In this document: one piece after another, positions 40,043 through 48,773 of the stretch | Layout of the letters: each line of letters starts with the position of its first letter | Position numbering within the stretch: position 1 is the first letter of the stretch | Source: Nonomuraea roseoviolacea subsp. carminata | Lineage (GTDB): Bacteria; Actinomycetota; Actinomycetes; Streptosporangiales; Streptosporangiaceae | DNA length: 64,000 nucleotides | Assembly: GCF_024172185.1 (NCBI RefSeq) | Contig: NZ_JAMZEC010000001.1 | Location: 558,001 to 622,000, forward strand | Direction: 5' to 3' | Made by a program: the position numbers and the translations under genes | The notes under the pieces: model-generated | What the model saw: the letters and a program-made list of their open reading frames with translations, nothing else | Databases searched by the model: none | Told to the model about the DNA's origin: nothing

Positions 40043-40447
40043 ATGAGCATCAAGGACGCGGCGCTTCAATACGCCACGGCGATCGAGAACGAGCTGATCC
40101 AGGTCCGCGCCGACCAGATGGAGCTCGGCCAGCAGCTCACCGAGCGCATCAACGGCGTCGCCGACCGGGTCAAGGTCCTCGACAGCAAGGTCACGCTGCT
40201 GGACGACAGGCTCGCGATCATGGATCGCAAGTTCGAGGCCCTGGACCACAAGGTCGACACCGGATTCGCGGAGCAGCGCGAAGAGCAGAAGGCCATACGG
40301 GAGACCCAGGCGGCCATGCAGGAGACCCAGACAGCCATGCAGAAGGCCCAGACGGCGATGCAGGACAGCCAGCGCTCCATGCAGAAGACACAGGTCGAGA
40401 TGATGGACATCCTCGTCGCCATCCAGGCCAAGCTCGAACTCAACTAG
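40043..40447 (+). CDS. Small coiled-coil protein (unknown function)
   Basis: 134 residues, not assigned to a family. Almost fully helical with heptad spacing: IENELIQVRADQMELGQQLTERI, then KVLDSKVTLLDDRLAIMDRKFEALDHKVDTG, then a Gln/Met-rich repeat region AAMQETQTAMQKAQTAMQDSQRSMQKTQ (six TxM/Q-type units) ending AIQAKLELN. No TM or signal. Sits between MerR and DeoR genes in a locally AT-richer segment, which suggests acquisition or unusual expression. May be a structural or phage-like tail/antitoxin-type factor; pure conjecture. Confidence 0.75.
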   Translation: MSIKDAALQYATAIENELIQVRADQMELGQQLTERINGVADRVKVLDSKVTLLDDRLAIMDRKFEALDHKVDTGFAEQREEQKAIRETQAAMQETQTAMQKAQTAMQDSQRSMQKTQVEMMDILVAIQAKLELN

Positions 40448-40463
40448 CCCGCGTCGGGCATGA

Positions 40464-40497
40464 CGCGTGACCGGCCGCGCGCCCGGCCGGTCACGCG
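40464..40497. terminator. Bidirectional terminator
   Basis: CGCGTGACCGGCC (40464-40476) and GGCCGGTCACGCG (40485-40497), perfect 13-bp stem with an 8-nt loop, serving the convergent coiled-coil and DeoR genes; it includes the DeoR stop. Confidence 0.8.
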
Positions 40498-41258
40498 ACG
40501 ATCAGCTCGCCCGGCTGCTCGCCCAGGATCCGCCGCGCCTCCTCCGGCAGCCCCGCGTCCGAGACCACCACGTCCGCCTCCGCCAGGCGGGCGATGGTGC
40601 TGATGCCGACCGTGCCCCACTTGGTGTGGTCGGCGAGCACGACGAGGCGGCCGGCGGCCTCGACCAGCGCGCGGTCGGTCTCGGCCTCCATCATGTTCGG
40701 GGTGGTGAAACCGGCCCGCACGCTCATCCCGTGCACGCCGAGGAAGAGCAGGTCCACGTTCAGCCGCCGGATCGCGGCGACGGCGACCGGGCCGACGAGC
40801 GCGTCCGACGGGGTGCGCTCGCCACCGGTGAGCACGACCGTCTGGTCCGGCCGGCCGGCCCGCTGGAAGACGTCGCCGACCCGCACCGAGTTCGTCACGA
40901 CGGTCAGTCCGGGCACCGCGACCAGCTCGTGGGCCAGCGTGTACGTCGTCGTGCCGGCCGACAGCGCGACCGCGGACCCCGGCTCGACCAGGACCGCGGC
41001 GCGGCGGGCGATGGCCCGTTTCTCCTCCTCCTGCCGCATCGACTTGGCGGCGAAGCCGGGCTCGTCGGTGGAGCCGGCGCCGATCGCCGTGGCGCCGCCG
41101 TGCACCTTGGCCAGCAGCCCCCGCTCGGCCAGCACCTCCAGATCGCGCCGGACGGTGATGTCGGAGACGCCGAACGCCCGGACGAGATCGACGACCCTGA
41201 CGCCGCCGTTCAGCCGGACCAGCTCGAGAATGGCCTGCTGCCGCTGCGGGGCCAGCAT
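40491..41258 (-). CDS. DeoR/GlpR-family sugar-phosphate-responsive repressor
   Basis: 255 residues. HTH DeoR domain (MLAPQRQQAILELVRLNGGVRVVDLVRAFGVSDITVRRDLEVLAERGLLAKVHGGA) and an effector domain with AISAGTTTYTLAHEL (here ALSAGTTTYTL), VVTNSVRVG, GGERTPSDALVGPVA, LADHTKWG. Start at ATG 41258 since the HTH begins there; the ORF opens further upstream in the divergent promoter. Divergent from an ABC sugar importer, so likely its repressor; ligand unknown. Confidence 0.9.
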   Translation of the reverse strand: MLAPQRQQAILELVRLNGGVRVVDLVRAFGVSDITVRRDLEVLAERGLLAKVHGGATAIGAGSTDEPGFAAKSMRQEEEKRAIARRAAVLVEPGSAVALSAGTTTYTLAHELVAVPGLTVVTNSVRVGDVFQRAGRPDQTVVLTGGERTPSDALVGPVAVAAIRRLNVDLLFLGVHGMSVRAGFTTPNMMEAETDRALVEAAGRLVVLADHTKWGTVGISTIARLAEADVVVSDAGLPEEARRILGEQPGELIVA

Positions 41259-41272
41259 CGCGTCACCACATC

Positions 41273-41395
41273 CCAACAGTTTCCGACACATCCTCAGACG
41301 CATGATGACATGCCGTTCTCGGAAATCTGCCGGCGTTATTCCGAGAACTCCCGCAAACCCGCACGAAATCATGCGTTGACAGTCCGAAATGTTGG
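41273..41395. promoter_or_regulatory. Nested inverted repeats between DeoR and the ABC operon
   Basis: Inner: GTTCTCGGAA (41315-41324) and TTCCGAGAAC (41339-41348), perfect 10-bp arms. Outer, imperfect: CCCAACAGTTTCCGAC (41273 onward) versus GTCCGAAATGTTGGG (41382-41395). Likely two operators for DeoR in the shared 203-bp promoter. Confidence 0.55.
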
Positions 41396-41461
41396 GTTTT
41401 CGATGAATGGAAGTGCGCGAACTCGGGGGAATATGTCGGTCCACGCTAGGAGGAACCCCCC

Positions 41462-42751
41462 ATGGACCATGGTGCGCCCCTCTCCCGCCGCAACCTCCTG
41501 CTCGGGGCCGCCGCCGCGGCCGGCGTCCCGGCCCTGCTCGCCGGCTGCTCCTCCGGCGCGCGGCCGTCCGCCGGCGGCGCGAGCGCCTCGGGCGGCCTCG
41601 GCACGGTGACGCTCGGCTCGAACGCCTCCGACGAGGTGCCGAAGAAGTCGCTGGCCACGGTGCTCGCGAGCTTCCACTCCGCCCAGGTGAAGGTCAACAC
41701 CGTCGACCACAACACGTTCCAGGAGAACATCAACCGCTACCTCAAGGGCAGGCCGGACGACGTCTTCACCTGGTTCGCCGGCTACCGGATGCAGTTCTTC
41801 GCCGAGCAGGGCCTGGCCACCGACATCTCGGACGTGTGGCGCGAGATCGGCGGCGACTACACGCAGGCGTTCAAGGACGCCTCGACGGGCACGGACGGCA
41901 AGCAGTACTTCGTGCCGTTCACCTACTACCCCTGGGCCGTCTTCTACCGCAAGAGCCTCTGGCGGCAGAAGGGCTACCAGCCGCCCAGGACGCTCGACGA
42001 GTTCACGGCGCTGGCCAGGAAGATGAAGGCCGACGGGCTCATCCCGATCGCGTTCGCCGACAAGGACGGCTGGCCGGCCATGGGCACGTTCGACATCATC
42101 AACATGCGCACGAACGGCTACGACTTCCACATCTCGCTCATGGGCGGCAAGGAGTCGTGGACGGACCCGCGGGTCAGGCAGGTCTTCGACACCTGGCGCG
42201 GGCTCATGGAGTACCACCAGCCGGCCGCGCTGGGCCGCACGTGGCAGGAGGCCGCGCAGTCGCTCCAGCAGAAGAAGACCGGCATGTACCTGCTCGGCAT
42301 GTTCGTCGCCCAGCAGTTCCCCGAGAACGAGCGCGACGACATCGACTTCTTCACCTTCCCCGAGATCGACCCCGCGCACGGCACCGACTCGATCGACGCG
42401 CCCATCGACGGCTACATGATCTCCGCCAAGGCGAAGAACGTGGACGGCGCCAAGGCGCTGCTCAAGCACCTCGCCCAGGCCGCGGCGCAGAACGTGGCCA
42501 CCGGGCTCGACCCCGGCACCCTGGCCGCCAGCTCCAAGGCCGACACGAGCGGCTACAGCACGCTGCAGAAGCGCGGCGCCGAGCTGGTGTCCAAGGCGAA
42601 GCACATCGCGCAGTTCCTCGACCGTGACACCCGCCCCGACTTCGCCTCGACCGTGATGATCCCCTCGCTCCAGTCGTTCGTCGGCAAGCCGGGCGAGATC
42701 GACTCCTTGCTGGCCGGCATCGAGAAGCAGAAGGCCACCATCTTCCGGTGA
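41462..42751 (+). CDS. ABC-type sugar-binding lipoprotein
   Basis: 429 residues of the family 1 extracellular solute-binding proteins. Twin-arginine start LSRRNLLLGAAAAAGVPALLAGC carries a lipobox LAGC, so Tat-exported lipoprotein. Ligand-domain features: NINRYLKGRPDDVFTWFAGYR, VPFTYYPWAVFYRKSLW, KKTGMYLLGMFV, DAPIDGYMISAKAKNV. Tight coupling (4-bp ATGA/GTGA) with the downstream permease. Substrate inferred to be an oligosaccharide or sugar. ATG 41462 follows GGAGGA at 41449-41454. Confidence 0.92.
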   Translation: MDHGAPLSRRNLLLGAAAAAGVPALLAGCSSGARPSAGGASASGGLGTVTLGSNASDEVPKKSLATVLASFHSAQVKVNTVDHNTFQENINRYLKGRPDDVFTWFAGYRMQFFAEQGLATDISDVWREIGGDYTQAFKDASTGTDGKQYFVPFTYYPWAVFYRKSLWRQKGYQPPRTLDEFTALARKMKADGLIPIAFADKDGWPAMGTFDIINMRTNGYDFHISLMGGKESWTDPRVRQVFDTWRGLMEYHQPAALGRTWQEAAQSLQQKKTGMYLLGMFVAQQFPENERDDIDFFTFPEIDPAHGTDSIDAPIDGYMISAKAKNVDGAKALLKHLAQAAAQNVATGLDPGTLAASSKADTSGYSTLQKRGAELVSKAKHIAQFLDRDTRPDFASTVMIPSLQSFVGKPGEIDSLLAGIEKQKATIFR

Positions 42752-43620
42752 TGGCCGTCAGGACCCGTCGCTACTCCGCCCGCGACGTGACCGTGCTGGT
42801 CATCGGGCTGGGGGTGGCCATCGTCGTCAACGTGGGCCTCATCTGGGGGCCCACGTTGGCCTCCGTGGGGCTGTCCGGCACCGACTGGAACGGCATCGGC
42901 CCCCTCCGGTGGGTCGGCGGGCGCAACTACGCCGACCTGGCCGGCGCGTACCCGCCGTTCTGGTCCGCGGTCCGCAACAACCTGCTGTGGCTGGGGTTCC
43001 TCGGGCTGGTCGCGACGCCGTTCGGGCTGCTGTGCGCGGTGCTGCTGGACCGGCGGCTGCGGCTGTCACGGCTCTACCAGAGCGCGCTCTACCTGCCGGT
43101 CGTGCTGTCGCTGGCCGTGGTGGGCTTCATCGCGCAGCTCGTCTACTCCTCCGACTACGGCGTGCTGAACGCGGTGACCGGGCTGAGCGTGGACTGGCTC
43201 GGCGACCGGTCGATCAACATCTGGGTGGTCATGGTCGCGGCCGGCTGGCGGCACGTCGGCTACGTCATGATCATTTACCTGGCCGGGCTGAAGGCGGTGG
43301 ACCCCGCGCTGAAGGAGGCGGCGGCCATCGACGGGGCGAGCGAGGCGCAGACGTTCTTCCGCGTCGTCTTCCCCACGCTGCGGCCGGTCAACGTGATCGT
43401 GCTGGTCATCACGGTGATCGAGGCGCTGCGCGCGTTCGACATCGTCTACGCGATCAACCGCGGCCGCAACGGGCTGGAGCTGCTGTCCGTGCTCGTCACG
43501 GAGAACATCGTGGGCGAGGCCAGCCGGATCGGGTTCGGCTCGGCCATCGCGGTGATCCTGCTGGCCATCTCGATCGGGTTCATCGTGACGTACCTGTCGC
43601 AGCTGTTCAGGGAGGAATGA
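42748..43620 (+). CDS. ABC sugar permease, MalF-type
   Basis: 290 residues, six TM helices of the carbohydrate ABC permease superfamily. The cytoplasmic EAA loop is EAAAIDGASEAQTFFRVVFPTLRPV near 190. GTG at 42748 overlaps the stop of the binding protein, followed directly by ATG 42751 as an alternative; the ribosome site lies in the 3' end of the previous gene. Partner of the next permease. Confidence 0.92.
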   Translation: MMAVRTRRYSARDVTVLVIGLGVAIVVNVGLIWGPTLASVGLSGTDWNGIGPLRWVGGRNYADLAGAYPPFWSAVRNNLLWLGFLGLVATPFGLLCAVLLDRRLRLSRLYQSALYLPVVLSLAVVGFIAQLVYSSDYGVLNAVTGLSVDWLGDRSINIWVVMVAAGWRHVGYVMIIYLAGLKAVDPALKEAAAIDGASEAQTFFRVVFPTLRPVNVIVLVITVIEALRAFDIVYAINRGRNGLELLSVLVTENIVGEASRIGFGSAIAVILLAISIGFIVTYLSQLFREE

Positions 43621-44537
43621 TGACGCTCACCGCCCCCGTCCCCACCCGCGCGGCGGGGCGGCCGGGCACGCCGCCCCGCCGCCCGGTGCGCCCGCTACGG
43701 GCGCTGCTGCACGTCTTCCTCGGCCTGGTCGCGCTGGGCTGGCTGCTGCCGCTGGCGCTCGCGGTGTACGCCTCGCTGCGCCCGTACGACGAGACGGCCC
43801 GCCTGGGCTACTTCTCGCTGCCCGAGCACCTGACGCTGGACTACTACGGCCGGGCGTGGAGCCAGGCCGAGCTGCCCCGCTACTACCTCAACACGCTGAT
43901 CATCGTGGTCCCGGCCCTGGTGGTCACGCTGTTCATGGCGTCGTTCACGGCGTTCGCCATCGCGCGGCTGCGCGTCCCGGGCCGCAGGGCGCTGCTCATC
44001 GTCTTCACCGCGGGCAACCTGCTGCCGCCGCAGGTGCTCATCACTCCGCTCTACACCGTGTACGCGATGGTCCCGCTGCCCGCGTGGCTGTCGGACTCGC
44101 AGTCGCTGTACGACTCCTACCTCGGGCTGATCCTGGTGCACGTGGCGTTCCAGTTCGGGTTCTGCGTGTTCGTGATGGCCAACTTCATGCGCACGATCCC
44201 GGAGGAGATCGACGAGGCGGCGCTGGTGGACGGGGCGGGCGTGTGGAAGCGGTACTGGCGGCTGACGCTGCCGCTGTGCCGGCCGGTGCTGGCGGCGCTG
44301 TCCACGCTGCAGTTCACCTGGATGTACAACGACTTCCTGTGGGCGCTGGTGCTCATGTCGTCGGGTGACAAGCTGCCGGTCACCTCGGCGCTGAACAACC
44401 TGCGCGGCCAGTTCTTCACCGACTACAACCTGCTGGCCGCCGGGTCGGTGCTGGTGGCGCTGCCGACGCTGATCGTGTTCCAGCTCCTGCACAAGCAGTT
44501 CGTGGCCGGGCTGACGCTCGGCGCGACGAAGGGGTGA
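43620..44537 (+). CDS. ABC sugar permease, MalG-type
   Basis: 305 residues, six TM helices; EAA loop EAALVDGAGVWKRYWRLTLPLCRPVL near 200, and MASFTAFAIARLRVPGRR. ATG 43620 (or 43617) overlaps the previous stop as ATGATGA, with GGAGGA just upstream. Completes a three-gene importer with no ATP-binding subunit here; a shared MsiK-type ATPase from elsewhere would be required. Confidence 0.92.
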   Translation: MTLTAPVPTRAAGRPGTPPRRPVRPLRALLHVFLGLVALGWLLPLALAVYASLRPYDETARLGYFSLPEHLTLDYYGRAWSQAELPRYYLNTLIIVVPALVVTLFMASFTAFAIARLRVPGRRALLIVFTAGNLLPPQVLITPLYTVYAMVPLPAWLSDSQSLYDSYLGLILVHVAFQFGFCVFVMANFMRTIPEEIDEAALVDGAGVWKRYWRLTLPLCRPVLAALSTLQFTWMYNDFLWALVLMSSGDKLPVTSALNNLRGQFFTDYNLLAAGSVLVALPTLIVFQLLHKQFVAGLTLGATKG

Positions 44538-44558
44538 CCTCACCGGGAAGGGGTGACC

Positions 44559-45659
44559 TCACAGGAGGGTGTGGAAGCGGGTGGCGACCAGGTCCCAGGA
44601 CCACTCGCGGCCGATCCACTCGCGCCCGGCGGCGCCCAGCTTGCGGGCCCGCTCGGGGTCGCCGAGCAGCTCGGCGAGGGCGGCGGCCAGCTCGCCGGTG
44701 TCCTCGCCGTCCACGAGCAGGCCGGTCTCGCCGTGGCGGACGGCGTCGGGCGCCCCGCCGGAGGCGCCCGCCACCACGGGCAGGCCGGTCGCCGACGCCT
44801 CCAGGAACACGATGCCGAGCCCCTCCACGTCGATCCCGCCCCAGCGCGTACGGCAGGGCATGGCGAAGACGTCGCCCGCCGCGTAGTAGCCGGGCAACGC
44901 CGAGGCCGGGACGGTGCCGGTGAAGCGGACCGACTCGTGTCCGCCGGCCAGCCGTTCCAGCCGCCGGCGGTACGGGCCGCCGCCCACCAGCAGCAGCACG
45001 GCGTCCGGGACGGCGGCGAGCACCTCCGGCCAGGCCGCGATCAGCCGGTCCTGGCCCTTGCGCGGCACGAGCCGGGACACGCACACGACCACGGGCCGGC
45101 CGGCCAGCCCGAGCGCCTCCTTGGCCCGGCCGGGTTCGGCCTCGGGGCGGAAGCGCCCGGTGTCGACGCCGGGCGCGAGCTGGACGAGCTTGTCCGGGGC
45201 GATGGCGGCGGCCAGCCGGGCGCGCGTGTACTCCCCCAGGTAGGTGACCACGTCGGCGTGCCCGCCGATGCGGCGCAACACGGAGCGGAACCCGGGCCCC
45301 GCCGCCCAGGACGCCTCGTGGCCGTGGGTGAGCATCACCACCCGGCGCGCCCCGGCGGCGCGCAGCCGCGGCGCGAGCAGCCCGAGCGGGGCGGCGGCGC
45401 CGAACACCACGGTCCGGGCGCCGTGCTCGGCGACCAGCCGGGCCGCCGTGCGGGCGACGGCGGGCGTGGGCAGCATGAGCGAGGTCGGGTGGCGCACGAC
45501 GGGGTACGGCTGGCGGCGGTCGAACTCGGCGCAGCCGGGCCAGGCGGGCGCGTAGACCGCCACGCCGGGCGTGCGCGCGGCCAGGCCGTGGACGAAGGAC
45601 TGGATGCCGCCCGGCCGCGGCGGGAAGTCGTTGGTGACGATGAGGACGCGGGCGGTCAC
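44559..45659 (-). CDS. GT4 glycosyltransferase, PimB'-like mannosyltransferase
   Basis: 366 residues. N-terminal VLIVTNDFPPRPGGIQSFVHGLA is the signature of PimB' (phosphatidylinositol monomannoside alpha-mannosyltransferase); C-terminal GT4 motifs CVSRLVPRKGQDRLIAAW, the GGIDVEGLGIVFLEASATGLPVVAGASGGAPDAV with E-x7-E, and GETGLLV. In the Rossmann C-terminal half GDP-mannose binds. ATG 45659 overlaps the M48 protease stop by 4 bp (ATGA). Would work in synthesis of PIMs in the membrane. Alternative: another mannosyl or glycosyl transfer. Confidence 0.85.
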   Translation of the reverse strand: MTARVLIVTNDFPPRPGGIQSFVHGLAARTPGVAVYAPAWPGCAEFDRRQPYPVVRHPTSLMLPTPAVARTAARLVAEHGARTVVFGAAAPLGLLAPRLRAAGARRVVMLTHGHEASWAAGPGFRSVLRRIGGHADVVTYLGEYTRARLAAAIAPDKLVQLAPGVDTGRFRPEAEPGRAKEALGLAGRPVVVCVSRLVPRKGQDRLIAAWPEVLAAVPDAVLLLVGGGPYRRRLERLAGGHESVRFTGTVPASALPGYYAAGDVFAMPCRTRWGGIDVEGLGIVFLEASATGLPVVAGASGGAPDAVRHGETGLLVDGEDTGELAAALAELLGDPERARKLGAAGREWIGREWSWDLVATRFHTLL

Positions 45660-47047
45660 GGCGCCGGGACGCCGTTCAGCCGCGCCCAGGCCCGTGCCAG
45701 GGCGATCCGCTCGGGCGTCGACGGATGAGACGCAAAGAGCGCATATTCCACGGCATCAGGCGACAAGTCGGAAATATTGGTAATTGCGAGGCGTTTCTGC
45801 ATGGCCACGAAGGTGGCCGGGTCTTTCGTCAGGTCGAGGGCGTGGACGTCGGCCCGGGCCTCGACGTGGCGGCTGACGAGGTTCAGGGCGGGGCCGGACA
45901 GCACGGTGGCCAGCGACATCAGCCCGACCAGCACGGCCACGGCCCGCGGGTCGGCGGCCGAGGCGACTCCGGTGCGCCGCCGTACGAGCTGGAAGGCCAG
46001 ATACAGCAGCGCGGTGCCGGCGGCGGCGCCCAGCGCGCCGACGAGGGTGCCGTCGAGCACGTCGCCGTTCTTCGCGTGGCCGAGCTCGTGCGCGACCACC
46101 AGCTCCACCTGCGGGACCGGCCCGCGCAGCAGCGTGTCGTAGACGACGATCCGGCGGGTGGCGCCGAAGCCGGAGACGTACGCGTTGAGCGCCGTGGTGC
46201 GGCGGGAGGCGTCGGCGACGAGCACGTCCTCGACCGGCACGCCGTCGCGCGCGGCCATCTCCAGCAGGCTCGTGCGCAGCGCGCCCTGCGGCATGGGGCG
46301 GAAGTCGTTGAACAGCGGCTCGACCACCACGGGATAGACGAACGACAGCGCCACGGTCAGCGCGAACGCGCCCACGGCGGCGGGGATCCACCACCGCCGC
46401 ACCTTCCGGGCCAGGCCGACCACGACGACCATCGCGAGCGCCAGCACGGCGGCGTCGACCCCGATGCCCTTGATCCGGTCGGCCGACCAGGCCGCCCAGT
46501 CCTGCGTGGACAGGCCGTACGCGCGCAGCTCGCTCTCGGCCCACATGCCGAGCGGCCAGCGCACCGCCTCGACCAGCGCGGTGAGGAGCAGCACGCCGAG
46601 GACGACCCGCATCCACCAGGGGCCGCGCAGGCGGCCGAGCAGCCGGGCGCCGAACGGGGTGAGGACGAGCAGGCCCGCGAAAAGCAGGGTGAGGCCCAGC
46701 GACAGGTAGACGGGGGCGGTGGTGGCGGCGTCGAACGCGGCGGCGCGGGCGATCTCGGCGGGGGTGAAGTCGCGGGCGGGGTCGGGGACGACGTGCGGCG
46801 CGGAGGGAGGCAGCGCCCGCCAGGGCGTCGTGACGGCCACGACGGCCACGGTGGCGAGGCCGAGCACGGCGCACACCACCCCGGCCTGCCGCCACCCGTC
46901 CCTCGAGTCCTCAGCCTCGGAAGCGCCGGACGCATCGGCCCCCGAGTCCCCGGCCCCGGAAGCGCCGGGCATGTCAGACCCCGGCGCGTCCGGCCTGGAC
47001 GCGTCCGCCGTGGGGACCGTGTCCCCCGCCTGCCCGTCCTTCGTCAC
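45656..47047 (-). CDS. M48-family zinc metalloprotease (Ste24/HtpX-like)
   Basis: 463 residues. Disordered, Ala/Asp/Gly-rich first ~45 residues, then several TM helices, with HELGH in VVAHELGHAKNGD near residue 305 and the third ligand Glu in the RHVEARADVHAL segment. CAAX protease/Ste24-type enzymes cut membrane proteins. ATG 47047. First gene of a coupled pair with PimB', 8 bp after the peptidase-MA-like gene's stop, so a three-gene operon. Confidence 0.92.
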   Translation of the reverse strand: MTKDGQAGDTVPTADASRPDAPGSDMPGASGAGDSGADASGASEAEDSRDGWRQAGVVCAVLGLATVAVVAVTTPWRALPPSAPHVVPDPARDFTPAEIARAAAFDAATTAPVYLSLGLTLLFAGLLVLTPFGARLLGRLRGPWWMRVVLGVLLLTALVEAVRWPLGMWAESELRAYGLSTQDWAAWSADRIKGIGVDAAVLALAMVVVVGLARKVRRWWIPAAVGAFALTVALSFVYPVVVEPLFNDFRPMPQGALRTSLLEMAARDGVPVEDVLVADASRRTTALNAYVSGFGATRRIVVYDTLLRGPVPQVELVVAHELGHAKNGDVLDGTLVGALGAAAGTALLYLAFQLVRRRTGVASAADPRAVAVLVGLMSLATVLSGPALNLVSRHVEARADVHALDLTKDPATFVAMQKRLAITNISDLSPDAVEYALFASHPSTPERIALARAWARLNGVPAP

Positions 47048-47055
47048 GTGTCCCC

Positions 47056-48003
47056 CTACGCCAGCTTCTCACGCACGTACGCGCGCCAGCCCGCCGTCAG
47101 TCTCGCGGTGGGGAGCCCGGCGGCGGCGAGCGCCCGGGCGGCGCCCCGCGTCCTGGCATCACGGTAGAGCCTCACCAGCGTCTGCTCTCCGCGCCACTCG
47201 GCGATGAACCGGCACGCGAGCCACGCCTCCTGGTAGACCGCCGCCAGCCTGGACGAACCGGGCGCGAAGTCGGCGGCCCCGGGCAGCCGGCGCGGCGTCC
47301 TCCCGGCGCGCACCTCGGCGGCCAGCTCGGCGGCGGCCACCGGCACGGCCAGGCCGGCGTCACGGTAGGCCACGTAGTCGGCGAACCCCTCGTACAGCCA
47401 GGGCGGCAGTCCGCCGGTGCCGGCGGCGACATGCGTGAGCTCGTGGGCGAGCACGACGTCCCGGCCGACGTCGGTGAGGCGGCCGAACGTCTCGGGGACG
47501 ACGATGACCCGCCCGCCGTCGGCCAGCGCGGCCAGCCCCTCGACGCCCGCGACGCGGGCCAGCCGCGCGGCCTCGGCGGAGGAGTCGGGGACGAGCACGA
47601 GCGGCCGCACGGGGGTCCGGAGGACGGCGGAGACGCGCGCGCCGGCGGCGTCGGCGCGGCGAGCCAGGTCCCGCAGGAGCGCCGGGGCGGCCCGGTGTCC
47701 CAGCACGAGGGACCGCGCGCCGCGGACGGTCCGGGTCTCCCCCGGCCACGGTTCGGCCGCCACGTCCGTGCCGGGCGGGCCCGCCGCCGCGGTCCTCGCG
47801 CTCTGGCGGGCGGCGTCACCACGGTCGGGAGCGTTCTGGAGGCCGGCGCCGGTACGGTCGGCAGCGCCCTGGAAGCCGGCGCCGGTACGGTCGGCAGCGC
47901 CCTGGAAGGCGCCGCCGTCACGGCCGGGAGCGGACGCGGCGGCGAGCGCGAGCAGGGGCGCCACCCCCGCCAGCACGGCACGACGACTCACCCGGACCGA
48001 CAC
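47056..48003 (-). CDS. Peptidase MA-like protein with Tat/Sec-type signal
   Basis: 315 residues from GTG 48003 (VSVRVSRRAVLAGVAPLLALAAASA), a signal segment with twin Arg. A low-complexity region with 33-bp repeats follows (GAADRTGAGF type). Catalytic HELTHVAAG with the downstream WLYEGFADYVAY makes a gluzincin HExxH-E pattern. Length and motif match the peptidase MA superfamily of secreted actinobacterial proteins. Start uncertain: GTG 47991 is also possible. Upstream frame to 48201 is shadow. Likely extracytoplasmic. Confidence 0.8.
   Translation of the reverse strand: MSVRVSRRAVLAGVAPLLALAAASAPGRDGGAFQGAADRTGAGFQGAADRTGAGLQNAPDRGDAARQSARTAAAGPPGTDVAAEPWPGETRTVRGARSLVLGHRAAPALLRDLARRADAAGARVSAVLRTPVRPLVLVPDSSAEAARLARVAGVEGLAALADGGRVIVVPETFGRLTDVGRDVVLAHELTHVAAGTGGLPPWLYEGFADYVAYRDAGLAVPVAAAELAAEVRAGRTPRRLPGAADFAPGSSRLAAVYQEAWLACRFIAEWRGEQTLVRLYRDARTRGAARALAAAGLPTARLTAGWRAYVREKLA
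47836..47925 (-). repeat. 33-bp tandem repeat inside the peptidase-MA-like gene
   Basis: Units begin at 47836, 47869 and 47902 (ctggaagccggcgccggtac, ggtcggcagcgcc), coding an 11-residue repeat ending in AADRTGAG. About 2.7 copies; in register. Confidence 0.88.
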
Positions 48004-48108
48004 GCTGTCCGATCGTACCCGGCCGTCCGGCGGCCACCCGGCGGTTCCCCCACGCGAGGGCGACCCGCTCCACCGATCCCGCCCGTGAACGTCTGCTCTG
48101 CCGGTGAA

Positions 48109-48152
48109 CGCACGAAGACCCCGTCCCCAACCCGGGACGGGGTCTTCGTGCG
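48109..48152. terminator. 19-bp terminator of the NlpC/P60 gene
   Basis: CGCACGAAGACCCCGTCCC (48109-48127) pairs with GGGACGGGGTCTTCGTGCG (48134-48152), perfect 19-bp stem with a 6-nt loop CAACCC, 3 bp after the gene's stop in the minus direction. Confidence 0.85.
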
Positions 48153-48155
48153 TGC

Positions 48156-48746
48156 TCACAGGCCAGGACGTACCGCAGCCACGAACGACGACTTGCGCCA
48201 TCCGCTGAGCTTCTCGATGCGTACCGTCAGACCTGTCCGCGGCGAGTGGACCATCTTGCCGTGGCCGACGTACATGCCCACGTGGCCGAGCCCCCGGAAG
48301 AACATCAGGTCGCCCGGCTTGAGGTGCTTCCAGGAGACCTTCTTCTTGATGCGCGCGTACTGGCTGTTCGTCACGCGGGGGATGCGCACGCCGGCCTTCT
48401 TCCAGGCGTACTGGACGAGGCCGGAGCAGTCGAACGCGCCAGGTCCGGTGCCGCCGTAGCGGTACGGGTCACCGATCTGGGCCTTCGCCACGGCGACGGC
48501 CGTGTGGGCCCTCGCCTGCTGCCGGACGGCTTTCGACGCCTTCGCCGACTTACGGGTGGCCTGCTTCACGGACGCGGCGGCCGTGCCCGCCGAAACCGAG
48601 GAGAAGCCGGCCGTGGTGCTCGTCGTCCCTTGTGCCTGGGCCGCCGGGGCATGGAGAACCAGGCCTCCGGCCGTCACGGTCATGGTGAGAGCGACACCGC
48701 TCAGCGCGATTCGGGACAGACGGGGGTTGTGCGAAGAGGTAGACAG
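48156..48746 (-). CDS. Secreted NlpC/P60 cell-wall hydrolase with likely CTG start
   Basis: 196 residues from CTG 48746-48744. Catalytic DCSGLVQYAWKKAG (Cys), GHVGMYVG (His) and a VHSPRTG segment, so it hydrolyses peptidoglycan stem peptides. Upstream codons in frame to the TAA contain no ATG, GTG or TTG; the first ATG (48683) would leave a signal peptide without its positive N-region. From CTG the protein reads STSSHNPRLSRIALSGVALTM, then VTAGGLVLHAPAAQA, a complete Sec signal. AAGGAG is 5 nt upstream of CTG. Controlled by the riboswitch at 48774-48908. Confidence 0.8.
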   Translation of the reverse strand: MSTSSHNPRLSRIALSGVALTMTVTAGGLVLHAPAAQAQGTTSTTAGFSSVSAGTAAASVKQATRKSAKASKAVRQQARAHTAVAVAKAQIGDPYRYGGTGPGAFDCSGLVQYAWKKAGVRIPRVTNSQYARIKKKVSWKHLKPGDLMFFRGLGHVGMYVGHGKMVHSPRTGLTVRIEKLSGWRKSSFVAAVRPGL

Positions 48747-48773
48747 GATTTCTCCTTGAGTCTTCCACGAACG

